DNA of 64,000 nucleotides. It comes from Sva-07 sp963743825 (GTDB lineage: Bacteria; Actinomycetota; Acidimicrobiia; Acidimicrobiales; Ilumatobacteraceae). A program made the translations under genes and the position numbers. The notes beneath the pieces are model-generated. The model saw nothing but the letters and a program-made list of their open reading frames with translations. It did not search any database and was not told where the DNA came from. The DNA is taken from positions 1 through 64,000 of the forward strand of contig CAVURC010000010.1 of assembly GCA_963743825.1 (NCBI GenBank). The letters are read 5' to 3'. Shown one piece after another: positions 36,948-44,818 of the stretch (position 1 is its first letter; the number at the start of each line of letters is the position of its first letter).

Positions 36948-38018
36948 ATGACCACCGGTTCGATGCGCCTGGGCACCTACGCAGGCATCCCGGTGCGAGC
37001 CCACTGGAGCATGGCCCTCGTCGCCGCCCTCTTCGGCGTCAACCTGACCACGCAGCTCGGCGTCGTTGCGGGTCTGATCGCCACGACGGCATTCTTCGCC
37101 TCGATCCTCGCTCACGAGTTCGGCCATGCGCTCGTGGCGCGCCGCTACGGCGTCCAGACGCAATCGATCGACCTGTGGGCACTCGGCGGGGTCGCCCACC
37201 TCGATCGGGAACCTCCCACACCGAAGGCCGACGGCCTCATCGCCGTCGCCGGCCCTGCGGTGAGCCTTGCCATCGGCGTGGCCGCTTTCGCGGCCGGCCT
37301 CGCGCTGCAGTCACCAGTGCTCGCGTGGATCGGGTTCGTGAACCTGATCCTGGCGGTGTTCAACATGCTCCCCGGCGCGCCGCTCGATGGCGGTCGCGTG
37401 CTTCGGGCCTATCGTTGGGCCCGCACCGGCAACAAGTACCGAGCGATGCGCGACGCCGGTAATGCCGGTCGGGTCCTCGGTTGGGGCATCGCGGGGTTCG
37501 GCGTGGTGCTCATGCTCAACGGCCAGTTCGGGGTGTTCATCCTGATCACCGGCGTGTTCATTGCGATGAATGCCCGTGCCGAGATCATGTCGTCGTACAT
37601 CAGCGAACAACTCGACGGCATCAAGGTCCGTGACCTCACCTGGTTCGGGATCGCCCAGGCCGGTACCGACATGGACGCCGACTCGATGATCGGGCAGCGT
37701 CAGCGACTCGGCGATGTGGGCGCCGTCGCGGTCGTCGACGACGACGGTCGCCTCGACGGCCTCGTGATGGAGGAGCAGCTGTGGGCCATTCCGTCGGAAC
37801 GTCGACCGCTCGTGATGCTCACCCAGCTGATGGTGCCGTTCAACGCGCTCGCCAAGGCGTCGCTCGACGAGGACCTCACCGCGGTCCTGCCCCGGCTCAA
37901 CCCGCTTCGACCTGTCGTCACCGTGTGGAGCGGTGAGAAACTCCTCGGCATCGTGCCCCCGAAGCGCCTCGAGGAGCGTCTCCAGCAGGCCAAGCGCTCG
38001 GCCTTTTCCGGGTCCTGA
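36948..38018 (+). CDS. site-2 protease family (M50) membrane metalloprotease
   Basis: A 356-residue intramembrane protease with about six helices. The zinc site is HEFGH in the second helix (about residues 56-60), and the third ligand is Asp in FNMLPGAPLDGGRVLRA. The C-terminal 130 residues form a soluble region with a VGAVAVVDDDGRLDGLVMEEQL segment that resembles a CBS-pair. The family cleaves membrane-bound substrates such as anti-sigma factors; bacterial members with CBS domains form a known subgroup. The start has a GAAAGGAG ribosome-binding site. It is convergent with the phosphoribosyltransferase (4 bp apart). Target unknown. Confidence 0.9.
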   Translation: MTTGSMRLGTYAGIPVRAHWSMALVAALFGVNLTTQLGVVAGLIATTAFFASILAHEFGHALVARRYGVQTQSIDLWALGGVAHLDREPPTPKADGLIAVAGPAVSLAIGVAAFAAGLALQSPVLAWIGFVNLILAVFNMLPGAPLDGGRVLRAYRWARTGNKYRAMRDAGNAGRVLGWGIAGFGVVLMLNGQFGVFILITGVFIAMNARAEIMSSYISEQLDGIKVRDLTWFGIAQAGTDMDADSMIGQRQRLGDVGAVAVVDDDGRLDGLVMEEQLWAIPSERRPLVMLTQLMVPFNALAKASLDEDLTAVLPRLNPLRPVVTVWSGEKLLGIVPPKRLEERLQQAKRSAFSGS

Positions 38019-38022
38019 CGCG

Positions 38023-38520
38023 TCAGGCGTCCTTGACCGACCAGTCGCGTTTGGCGACGGGATCCTTGTCGCTCCACGGGAAGTTGATCCACATGTCGGT
38101 GCGCTTCCAGATGTAGTCGCACTTCACCAACGAGTGCGACTTCTCGTACAACACCCCGGTACGTACCTCGGCGACCTTGCCGGCGCAGAACTCCTGGACC
38201 GAACGCAAGGTGTGCCCGGTGTCGGCGACGTCGTCGACGATCAGGATGCGAGCATCGGACACGTCGACGAAGTCCGGCGCCGGCGGCAGGATTCGTGGCA
38301 CCTCGAGGCGTTCGTCGACGCCGGTGTAGAACTCGACGTTCATCGTGTAGACGTTCTTCACCGACAGGGCGTACCCGATGGCACCGCCGATCAACAGCCC
38401 ACCGCGGGCGATGGCCAGCACCATGTCGGGCTCGTAGTCACTGTCGGCGACCATTTGGGCAAGGTCTCGAGAGGCAGTCCCGAAGATGTCCCAGGTCATG
38501 ATTTCGCGCTCGTCGGGCAT
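38023..38520 (-). CDS. purine-type phosphoribosyltransferase
   Basis: A 165-residue type I PRTase. The PRPP loop is ARILIVDDVADTGHTLRS with the two acidic residues kept, and LAIARGGLLIGGAIGYAL precedes it. This resembles hypoxanthine/xanthine/guanine PRTases of the Gpt/Hpt-like group, which join a free purine base to PRPP. The ATG at 38520 gives MPDEREIMTWDIFG; an ATG at 38499 (MTWDIFG) is an alternative start. The gene lies downstream of the molybdenum hydroxylase genes on the same strand, across an 85-bp gap with dyads, which supports a purine link for the block (inference). Confidence 0.85.
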   Translation of the reverse strand: MPDEREIMTWDIFGTASRDLAQMVADSDYEPDMVLAIARGGLLIGGAIGYALSVKNVYTMNVEFYTGVDERLEVPRILPPAPDFVDVSDARILIVDDVADTGHTLRSVQEFCAGKVAEVRTGVLYEKSHSLVKCDYIWKRTDMWINFPWSDKDPVAKRDWSVKDA

Positions 38521-38571
38521 GTGATCCGAACCTAGCCGCACGCAGCATCACCGACATCTCGACATTGCCGA

Positions 38572-38603
38572 TGTTACATCTGGGGTCTGACCTCGGTGTA
38601 ACA
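38572..38603. repeat. REP-like dyad TGTTACA ... GGGGTCTGACC ... TGTAACA
   Basis: TGTTACA (38572-38578) and its exact complement TGTAACA (38597-38603) enclose a GGGGTCTGACCTC centre that is itself near-palindromic. The dyad lies between the stop of the molybdenum-hydroxylase large subunit and the phosphoribosyltransferase. It could be a terminator, an operator or a dispersed repeat of the GGGGTC(A/T)GACC type found in many bacterial genomes. No second copy is seen in this window. Confidence 0.5.
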
Positions 38604-38605
38604 CG

Positions 38606-40930
38606 TCAGAGGCAGATGTCGCTGGGGCGCACGGGGACGCGGTCGAGGGGTTTGCCGATGCCGTCGACCTGGCGGAGGGCATCACGGATCGCGTTGACGA
38701 TCGCCGGCGTCGACGAGATGCACGGTGCTTCGCCGACTCCCTTCGCGCCGAGCGGAGCGTGCGGATCGGGAATCTCGATCAGGGTGGCCACGACCTCGGG
38801 CATGTCGAGGAACGTCGGCAACAGGTAGTCGGTGAAGTTGCCGTTGCGGATCACCCCGTCGATCTGGATGATCTCCTCCATCACGGCCAGCCCGAGCCCC
38901 TGGGCGATACCGCCTTCGATCTGGCCGAGCACCGACAGCGGGTTCAGCGCACGCCCGACATCCTGCGCGGTGGCGATCTGGATCACCTTCACGAGCCCGA
39001 GTTCCGGATCGACGTCGACCACGGCGCGGTGCGCCACGAACCCGAACGCCGTGTGACAGTTGCCCTGGCCGTTCTCGTCGAGTTCCTCGGTCGGCGGATG
39101 GCGGTACTCGACCGTCTCGTCGAACTCGACACCCGCAGTCGCCTCGGTGACCGACAGCCTCCAACCGGACACCGTGTCGACGATGTCGGTCTCCTCCACC
39201 GCCAGACGGATCGGATCGATGTCGTGCAGGCGCCCGACGTGTTCGAACAGCCGCTCGCGCACGGTGCGGCACGCCGCATCGACCGCTCCCCCACTCATCC
39301 ACGTCTGGCGAGACGCCGACGTCGAGCCGGCCGAGCCGACGTGGGTGTCGATACGGTCGAGTTCCACCTCGTCGACGCCCAGGATCGTGCGAGCGATCTG
39401 CGAGGCGATCGTCACGAAGCCCTGGCCGACTTCCGCCGTTGCGAACTTCAGCGTGGCGACACCGTTCGACAGCCGACATCGGGCGGTGGCGTAATCGTCG
39501 AAGCCCTCCGAGTACATGAGGTTCTTGATCGCCACGCCCCAGCCCACACCCCGCACGATGTCGGATCGATCTGCCGTACGACCCGCACCGCCGGGGATCT
39601 GCATCACGTCGACCGCGCCGGTGGCCCCGTGGCGACCACCGGGAGTCGGCGGGTCGGGCATCGGAAGTGCGGCCGTGTCACGGATGCACTGCTCGACCGG
39701 AGCGACGTTCAACACGGGCTGACCGGTGATCAAACGGTCGCCGGTTCGCATTGCGTTACGCAACCGGATCTCGACCGGATCGATGCCGGTGGCGATGGCC
39801 AGCTTGTCCATCTGCGACTCGTGGGCGAAGCACGCCTGCACGACGCCGAACCCGCGCATGGCGCCGCACGGCAGGTGGTTGGTCCGCACCGCGAAGCCGT
39901 CGACGACTGCATTCGCGCAGCGGTACGGGCCTTGCGTGTGCGTGACCGCGTTGATGAGTACCGCCGACGACGTCGAGGCGTACGCCCCTCCGTCGAGAAC
40001 CATCCGCGACTCGATCTTGACGATCTCGCCCTCGGACGTTGCGTGGTGACGCATCCAGATCTTCGCCGGGTGGCGGTGCACATGACCCAGGAAGCTCTCG
40101 GCGCGGCTGTAGGCGATCCTCACCGGTCGACCCAGCCGCAACGCGAGCAGACACGTGTGCACCTGCAGGCTGATGTCCTCGCGGGCGCCGAACGCCCCAC
40201 CGACACCGGCGAGCACGAGCCTCACCGAGTCGACCGGCAGGCCGAGGCACGCAGCGATCTGGCCCCGGTCCTCATGCAGCCACTGCGTCGCGACATGCAG
40301 TTCGACGCCCCCGCCACCAGGATCCGGAACAGCGAGTGCCGCTTCCAGCCCGAGGAATGCCTGATCCTGCATCCCGATCTCGTAGGTCCCCTCGACGACG
40401 ACGTCGCCGATGAGGTCGACGTCGCCGGTGACGATGCGCTGGTGGCGGATCAGGTTGCCGTCGGGATGGATCGGGGCGTGGCTCCCGTCGATCGCCGCCT
40501 CGGGGTCGAGCAGTGGCTCGAGCAGCTCCCACTCGACCACGATCGCCTCGAGCGCCCGTCGACACGTCTCGGGATGGTCGGCGGCCACCGCCGCGATCGG
40601 CTCACCCACGTAGCGGACGACGTCGGCGGCGAACACCGGCTGGTCCTGGCTGATCAGGCCATAGGTGAGCTTGCCGGGCACGTCGGCGGCGGTGATCACG
40701 GCTTCGACGCCGTCGATCTTCCATGCGGCGGTGACGTCGATCGAGCAGATCCGGGCGTACGGGTGCGGTGACCGCAGGGTGGCGCCCCACAGGCAGCCGT
40801 CGGCCGACAGGTCGGAGGAGAACTCGAAGCTTCCCTGCACCTTGGCGGTGCCGTCGGGGCGCGACGGTGACGTGCCGATGGTGCCCGCACGGGTCGACCG
40901 ACCGATGGCAGGAGCGTCGGTGATCGTCAT
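38606..40930 (-). CDS. xanthine dehydrogenase-type molybdopterin-binding subunit
   Basis: A 774-residue large subunit of a molybdenum hydroxylase. Visible motifs include GVGGAFGAREDISLQ and AMRGFGVVQACFAHESQ for the cofactor site, QGFVTIASQIA, and LGAKGVGEAPCISSTPA, where Glu is the catalytic base. The enzyme class hydroxylates N-heterocycles or aldehydes using water. The ATG at 40930 overlaps the iron-sulfur subunit stop by 4 bp. All three subunits are present in the order FAD, 2Fe-2S, Mo, so the complex should be functional. The active-site loop cannot distinguish xanthine from other substrates by eye. Confidence 0.94.
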   Translation of the reverse strand: MTITDAPAIGRSTRAGTIGTSPSRPDGTAKVQGSFEFSSDLSADGCLWGATLRSPHPYARICSIDVTAAWKIDGVEAVITAADVPGKLTYGLISQDQPVFAADVVRYVGEPIAAVAADHPETCRRALEAIVVEWELLEPLLDPEAAIDGSHAPIHPDGNLIRHQRIVTGDVDLIGDVVVEGTYEIGMQDQAFLGLEAALAVPDPGGGGVELHVATQWLHEDRGQIAACLGLPVDSVRLVLAGVGGAFGAREDISLQVHTCLLALRLGRPVRIAYSRAESFLGHVHRHPAKIWMRHHATSEGEIVKIESRMVLDGGAYASTSSAVLINAVTHTQGPYRCANAVVDGFAVRTNHLPCGAMRGFGVVQACFAHESQMDKLAIATGIDPVEIRLRNAMRTGDRLITGQPVLNVAPVEQCIRDTAALPMPDPPTPGGRHGATGAVDVMQIPGGAGRTADRSDIVRGVGWGVAIKNLMYSEGFDDYATARCRLSNGVATLKFATAEVGQGFVTIASQIARTILGVDEVELDRIDTHVGSAGSTSASRQTWMSGGAVDAACRTVRERLFEHVGRLHDIDPIRLAVEETDIVDTVSGWRLSVTEATAGVEFDETVEYRHPPTEELDENGQGNCHTAFGFVAHRAVVDVDPELGLVKVIQIATAQDVGRALNPLSVLGQIEGGIAQGLGLAVMEEIIQIDGVIRNGNFTDYLLPTFLDMPEVVATLIEIPDPHAPLGAKGVGEAPCISSTPAIVNAIRDALRQVDGIGKPLDRVPVRPSDICL

Positions 40931-41424
40931 CGCAAGCGCCTCCGGTCGACAGCGACACGCTGGACAGCGTCGATGATTCGGCCGTACCCGGTGCATCGGC
41001 ACACATTGCCGGCCAGTTCCTCACGGATCTCGGTCTCGGTCGGAGTCGCACTGCGTTCGAGCAGGTCATGGACCGCCATGATCAACCCCGGCGTGCAGAA
41101 GCCACACTGGACCGCGCCCGCCTCGACGAACGCCGCCTGCACGTCCGAGGGCGAGCCGACCGGGGCAACCCCTTCGATGGTCACGATGGGCTGACCGACC
41201 GCACTCGCCGCCATCACCAGGCAGGAACACACCAGCACGCCGTCGACCATGACACTGCACGAGCCACACTCGCCCTGTTCGCATGCGCCCTTCGTGCCCA
41301 TCAGGCCCAACCGATCGCGCAACACGTCGAGCAGGCTCTCACCCAACCACGAGTCGGTCACCTCGCGCCGTGCGCCGTTGACATCGAGGACGTAGTGGTC
41401 GCTGTCGTGGGTGTCGGGGCTCAT
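40927..41424 (-). CDS. xanthine dehydrogenase-type (2Fe-2S) subunit
   Basis: A 165-residue protein with two 2Fe-2S clusters. The plant-type cluster uses CEQGECGSCSVMVDGVLVCSC, and the second cluster uses CGFCTPGLIM and NVCRCTGY. It transfers electrons from the molybdenum site to the FAD subunit. The ATG at 41424 overlaps the FAD-subunit stop by 4 bp and the stop at 40927 overlaps the large-subunit start. A longer open frame upstream overlaps the FAD gene and lacks family residues. Confidence 0.94.
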   Translation of the reverse strand: MSPDTHDSDHYVLDVNGARREVTDSWLGESLLDVLRDRLGLMGTKGACEQGECGSCSVMVDGVLVCSCLVMAASAVGQPIVTIEGVAPVGSPSDVQAAFVEAGAVQCGFCTPGLIMAVHDLLERSATPTETEIREELAGNVCRCTGYGRIIDAVQRVAVDRRRLR

Positions 41425-42284
41425 GCGGCCACTTCCTCGCTCGACGCGCGTCGAACCAGTCGTTTGGCGAGCACTCCAACGGCATGGCGCCGATACTCGG
41501 CACTCGAGCGATGATCGGTGATCGGGCGGCTCGCCGTCGAGACCAAACCGGCGAACCGCTCGAGATCGGTCGGAGACACCTCGAACGTGGTGAAATCGAT
41601 CGAGGATGCAAGATGCTGTTCCGCCTCGGGACATCGCAGAACGGTCGGCCCGACCGAACCGAGCGCCACGGCCACGCTCAGACGGGAGGGATCGAGAACG
41701 ACGCACACGCTGGCGACCGCGATCACCATCGCGTTGCGTACCCCGACCTTGGCGTATCCCTGCCAACCGGCGATCAGCGGCAGCGAGATCGACACGATCA
41801 TCTCGCCCGGCATCAATGCCGTTCGCTTCACGCCGACCATGAAGTCACGCACCGGCATCGTTCGACGACCCGCCGCCGAGGCGAGCTCGACGGTTGCGTC
41901 GAGCGCGGCCAGCACGGGGAGACCATCGCCTGCCGGCGAGCAGGTCGCGAGATTGCCGCCGAGCGTTGCGGCGTTGCGGATCTGCGGCGATCCGACCGTC
42001 CGGGCGGCCTGGCCGAGCGCCGGGAACATGGTACCGAGCGGGCCGGTTTCGATTTCCCGGTAACTCACCGCAGCACCGATCGTGACCGACCGTGCCGACT
42101 GATCACGCCGCCAGGACCGCAGTTCGGTGATCCGGTTCACGACCACGACGCTGCTGCCCGGGCGGCGGTGGCCGTCGTTCACCTCGACCATCAGATCAGT
42201 TCCGCCGGCGAGCACGGTTGCCATCGGGTCGTGCGCGAGATGCGCAACAGCAGCGTCGACGGTGTCGGGCAGATGGACCGGCAT
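41421..42284 (-). CDS. xanthine dehydrogenase-type FAD-binding subunit
   Basis: A 287-residue flavin subunit of the CoxM/XdhB family. FAD motifs are VLAGGTDLMVEVNDG and IRNAATLGGNLATCSPAGDGLPVLAAL. The C-terminal CO-dehydrogenase-flavoprotein-like domain follows. It is the first gene of the three-gene operon. A TACAGT hexamer lies 8 nt before the ATG and no Shine-Dalgarno is seen. Divergent promoter space of 149 bp separates it from the PIG-V-like gene. Confidence 0.92.
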   Translation of the reverse strand: MPVHLPDTVDAAVAHLAHDPMATVLAGGTDLMVEVNDGHRRPGSSVVVVNRITELRSWRRDQSARSVTIGAAVSYREIETGPLGTMFPALGQAARTVGSPQIRNAATLGGNLATCSPAGDGLPVLAALDATVELASAAGRRTMPVRDFMVGVKRTALMPGEMIVSISLPLIAGWQGYAKVGVRNAMVIAVASVCVVLDPSRLSVAVALGSVGPTVLRCPEAEQHLASSIDFTTFEVSPTDLERFAGLVSTASRPITDHRSSAEYRRHAVGVLAKRLVRRASSEEVAA

Positions 42285-42292
42285 GACGCGTG

Positions 42293-42298
42293 ACTGTA
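42293..42298 (-). promoter_or_regulatory. -10-like hexamer for the molybdenum-hydroxylase operon
   Basis: TACAGT on the minus strand, 8 nt before the ATG at 42284. Confidence 0.5.
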
Positions 42299-42421
42299 CA
42301 AAACGCCAGGGTCGCTCACGCGGTCATCGTGCCGGATTCACACTGTCGCAACGAACGGAGTGCCGGAGCGCCACACCCGCGTCATCAAACGAGTGACCCA
42401 TCCGATGCTCGACGCTGCTGC

Positions 42422-42427
42422 TACCTT
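42422..42427 (+). promoter_or_regulatory. -10-like hexamer for the PIG-V-like gene
   Basis: TACCTT, 6 nt before the GTG at 42434. It decides this start over an in-frame start at 42290. Confidence 0.5.
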
Positions 42428-42433
42428 CTCGCC

Positions 42434-43669
42434 GTGACCTCCCAGGTGAATGACGCCCCTGTGGTGGAGAACACCGTCACCTCTGACCGGGCCAACTGGC
42501 ATCGGGCGCTGTTCGTCGGCATGGCCGCGTACGTGGTGTCACGGATGTGCGTCATCGCGGCCGCCGGCGTACGCGCCTCGCAGATGGCTGTCGACGCGCG
42601 CAAGGACGGCACCGTCGAACCCACCGCCTACGAAACGATCACCAACGTGCTGACGTCGTGGGACGGCCGCTGGTACCTGGAACTCATTCGACTCGGATAC
42701 CCCGACTCGATCCCGGCCGACATCACCTACGAACAACTCGAGGCACGCGCCGCGTTCTTCCCCGTCTATCCCTGGACTGTCCGTGCCGTCGATGTCGTGC
42801 TGCCAGGTGGCGACACGTTCGCGGCACTCTTCGTCAACTTCGTGCTCGGTGCCATCGCTGTCGTGCTCGTCGGCCTGCTCGCCCGCCGCCTCTACTCGGT
42901 GTCGGTCGCGGCACGGGCCATGACGCTGTTCGCCGTGTTCCCGGGAAGCTTCGTGCTGTCGTTCGCCTACTCCGAAGCAATGCTGATCGTGCTCGCCGCG
43001 GCATGCCTGTGGTTCCTGATCGACGAACGATGGGTGCTCGCCGGCGTCTTCGCCGCCGTCGCGACGGGTGCACGACCGAACGGAATCGCACTCGTCGCGG
43101 CGTGCGCTGTCGCGAGCTTCCTCGCCATTCGGCGCAACCGCGACTGGTGGTCGCTCAGCGCCCCGATCCTCGCACCGATCGGGTTCATCGGGTTCCAGTG
43201 GTACGTCGACCACACCGCCGGCGAGCGCGGCGCCTGGTTCCGGGTCCAACGCGAGGCCTGGTCGGAGGGGACGAGTTTCGGCGCCACGGCGATCACCAAC
43301 TCGTTCGATTTCCTCACCAATCCCCTGGGATCGCCGACCGATGCGCTCACCGCCCTCTCGGTCGGCGCGCTCGTCGCCATGGTCTACTGCGCCTGGAAGG
43401 TCCGGCTCTCCTGGGTGCTCGTGGCCTACAGCGCCGTGGTGATCGCCCTCATGTTGGCCCCCGAGACGGTGACCGCCCGCCCCCGCTTCCTGTTCACGGC
43501 GTTCCCACTCTTCATCGCTGTTGCGGCCTGGTGGCCCGACCCCGACGACGACCCTGATCATCATCGTGCGAGCTGGGATCGCGCCGGCTGGGACCTGACA
43601 CTCGTGCTGTGCGGTGCCGGACTGGTTGCCGTGACCGGGCTCTACGCCGCGTTCGGCGCCATCCCGTAG
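42434..43669 (+). CDS. PIG-V-like mannosyltransferase (GT-C membrane protein)
   Basis: A 411-residue polytopic protein with about ten helices. The first extracytoplasmic loop holds SWDGRWYLELIRLGYP, the WDxxWY signature of PIG-V-type GT-C mannosyltransferases, followed by FFPVYPW. It would use polyprenol-phosphate-mannose as donor on the outer face of the membrane. The following gene is a GT2 polyprenol-phosphate mannose synthase-like enzyme, so donor and acceptor enzymes are adjacent. The GTG at 42434 is preferred to an upstream start because the extra 48 residues are polar and match nothing. Confidence 0.85.
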   Translation: MTSQVNDAPVVENTVTSDRANWHRALFVGMAAYVVSRMCVIAAAGVRASQMAVDARKDGTVEPTAYETITNVLTSWDGRWYLELIRLGYPDSIPADITYEQLEARAAFFPVYPWTVRAVDVVLPGGDTFAALFVNFVLGAIAVVLVGLLARRLYSVSVAARAMTLFAVFPGSFVLSFAYSEAMLIVLAAACLWFLIDERWVLAGVFAAVATGARPNGIALVAACAVASFLAIRRNRDWWSLSAPILAPIGFIGFQWYVDHTAGERGAWFRVQREAWSEGTSFGATAITNSFDFLTNPLGSPTDALTALSVGALVAMVYCAWKVRLSWVLVAYSAVVIALMLAPETVTARPRFLFTAFPLFIAVAAWWPDPDDDPDHHRASWDRAGWDLTLVLCGAGLVAVTGLYAAFGAIP

Positions 43670-43672
43670 GGT
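43667..43672 (+). promoter_or_regulatory. -10-like hexamer embedded in the PIG-V-like stop codon
   Basis: TAGGGT, 9 nt before the GTG at 43682. Its first three bases are the TAG stop of the preceding gene. Confidence 0.45.
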
Positions 43673-43681
43673 CGGTGGACC

Positions 43682-44434
43682 GTGCGCACACTGATCATCG
43701 TGCCGACCCACAACGAGGCGGCGAACATCTGTGAACTCCTCGATCAACTCGATGCACGCGTCCCCGACGCCGATGTCGTGGTGGTCGACGACGACTCGTC
43801 CGACTCCACCCGCGCCCTCGTGCGCGAACGGATGGACGACACCGGACGGCTGCGACTGATCGAACGGCCCGACAAGCGAGGGCTCGGGGATGCCTATCGC
43901 GAGGCGTTCAGACTCGCCCTCGACGAGCACTACGACGCTGTCGTGCAGATCGATGCCGATCTGTCACACGATCCCGCCGCGCTGCCGATCATGCTCGCCG
44001 TTGCCGACCAGGGCATTCCGGTCGTGATCGGATCCCGGTACATCCCCGGTGGCACGGTGACGGGGTGGCCGCGGCGGCGGACCTGGTTGTCACGGTGGGC
44101 CAATCGGTACGTCGCGGTGATGTTGGGCCTCGCGATCAACGATGCCACGGCGGGATATCGCGTCTACCGCGTCGAGGCACTGCGAACCATCGGCCTCGAC
44201 GACCTGCAGGCCAGCGGCTACGGGTTCCAGGTCGAGATGACCTACCGCGCCGTCCGTGCCGGGCTCGGTGTCGTCGAGATCCCGATCGCATTTCGTGACC
44301 GCGTCGCCGGCCAGTCGAAGATGGACGGGCGCGTCGTCCTCGAGGCGTTCCGCCTCGTCACGGCGTGGGGCATCCACGACCTCGTCACCCTGCATCGCCG
44401 CGGACGCGCATATCGCACCGACGACTCTCGCTGA
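43682..44434 (+). CDS. polyprenol-phosphate mannose synthase-like GT2
   Basis: A 250-residue glycosyltransferase. The family opening is LIIVPTHNEAANI, then VVVVDDDSSDST, the QIDADLSHDPAALP metal-binding DxD, GSRYIPGG and the late FRDRVAGQSKMDGR. These match DPM1/Ppm1-type enzymes that make dolichol- or polyprenol-phosphate-mannose from GDP-mannose on the inner leaflet. There is no C-terminal membrane domain. It would supply the sugar donor to the GT-C enzymes in the block. Confidence 0.92.
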   Translation: MRTLIIVPTHNEAANICELLDQLDARVPDADVVVVDDDSSDSTRALVRERMDDTGRLRLIERPDKRGLGDAYREAFRLALDEHYDAVVQIDADLSHDPAALPIMLAVADQGIPVVIGSRYIPGGTVTGWPRRRTWLSRWANRYVAVMLGLAINDATAGYRVYRVEALRTIGLDDLQASGYGFQVEMTYRAVRAGLGVVEIPIAFRDRVAGQSKMDGRVVLEAFRLVTAWGIHDLVTLHRRGRAYRTDDSR

Positions 44435-44460
44435 GCCACCACCGCGGTCACGCTGATTGC

Positions 44461-44466
44461 TACGAT
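44461..44466 (+). promoter_or_regulatory. -10-like hexamer for the 44.5-53.8 kb operon
   Basis: TACGAT, 10 nt before the ATG at 44477, the first gene of six coupled genes. Confidence 0.5.
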
Positions 44467-44476
44467 TCACCCGCTC

Positions 44477-44818
44477 ATGTCACGTCCCTCGCCACTCACG
44501 ACTCCCGTGGGACGGTTCGCCGATCGGCTCCTGACCCGTGACCTGCCGCACCTCGAGGCGCACCGACGTGCCGACACCGTCGCGTTCATCGAGGAGCGAG
44601 TCGACGGCCTTGCGTCGTTCACCCGCTTCGGCGTCGTCGTCATCAGCCGACTCGTCGATCTCCTCGGTCGCCTCGTGGGCCCGTCGCTGGCACTCGATGT
44701 CGCCGTGCGGATCCAACTTCCGCTCCTGTCGGAGTACCCGCGACTCGTCCGGTCGCTCGGCTACACGTACGTCTGGGAGAAGTGGCCCTCGACCGCCGTC
44801 GACGGGAGTGCACCATGA
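44477..44818 (+). CDS. 113-residue helical protein paired with a GMC oxidoreductase
   Basis: I do not recognise the family with certainty. The protein is largely helical, with an amphipathic segment FIEERVDGLASFTRFGVVV and a C-terminal YPRLVRSLGYTYVWEKW. It overlaps the GMC oxidoreductase by 4 bp (ATGA). Several GMC-type dehydrogenases have a small helical partner encoded immediately upstream, such as gluconate 2-dehydrogenase subunit 3. By analogy this may be such a partner or a chaperone for the flavoprotein. There is no signal peptide and no twin-arginine motif. Confidence 0.72.
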   Translation: MSRPSPLTTPVGRFADRLLTRDLPHLEAHRRADTVAFIEERVDGLASFTRFGVVVISRLVDLLGRLVGPSLALDVAVRIQLPLLSEYPRLVRSLGYTYVWEKWPSTAVDGSAP

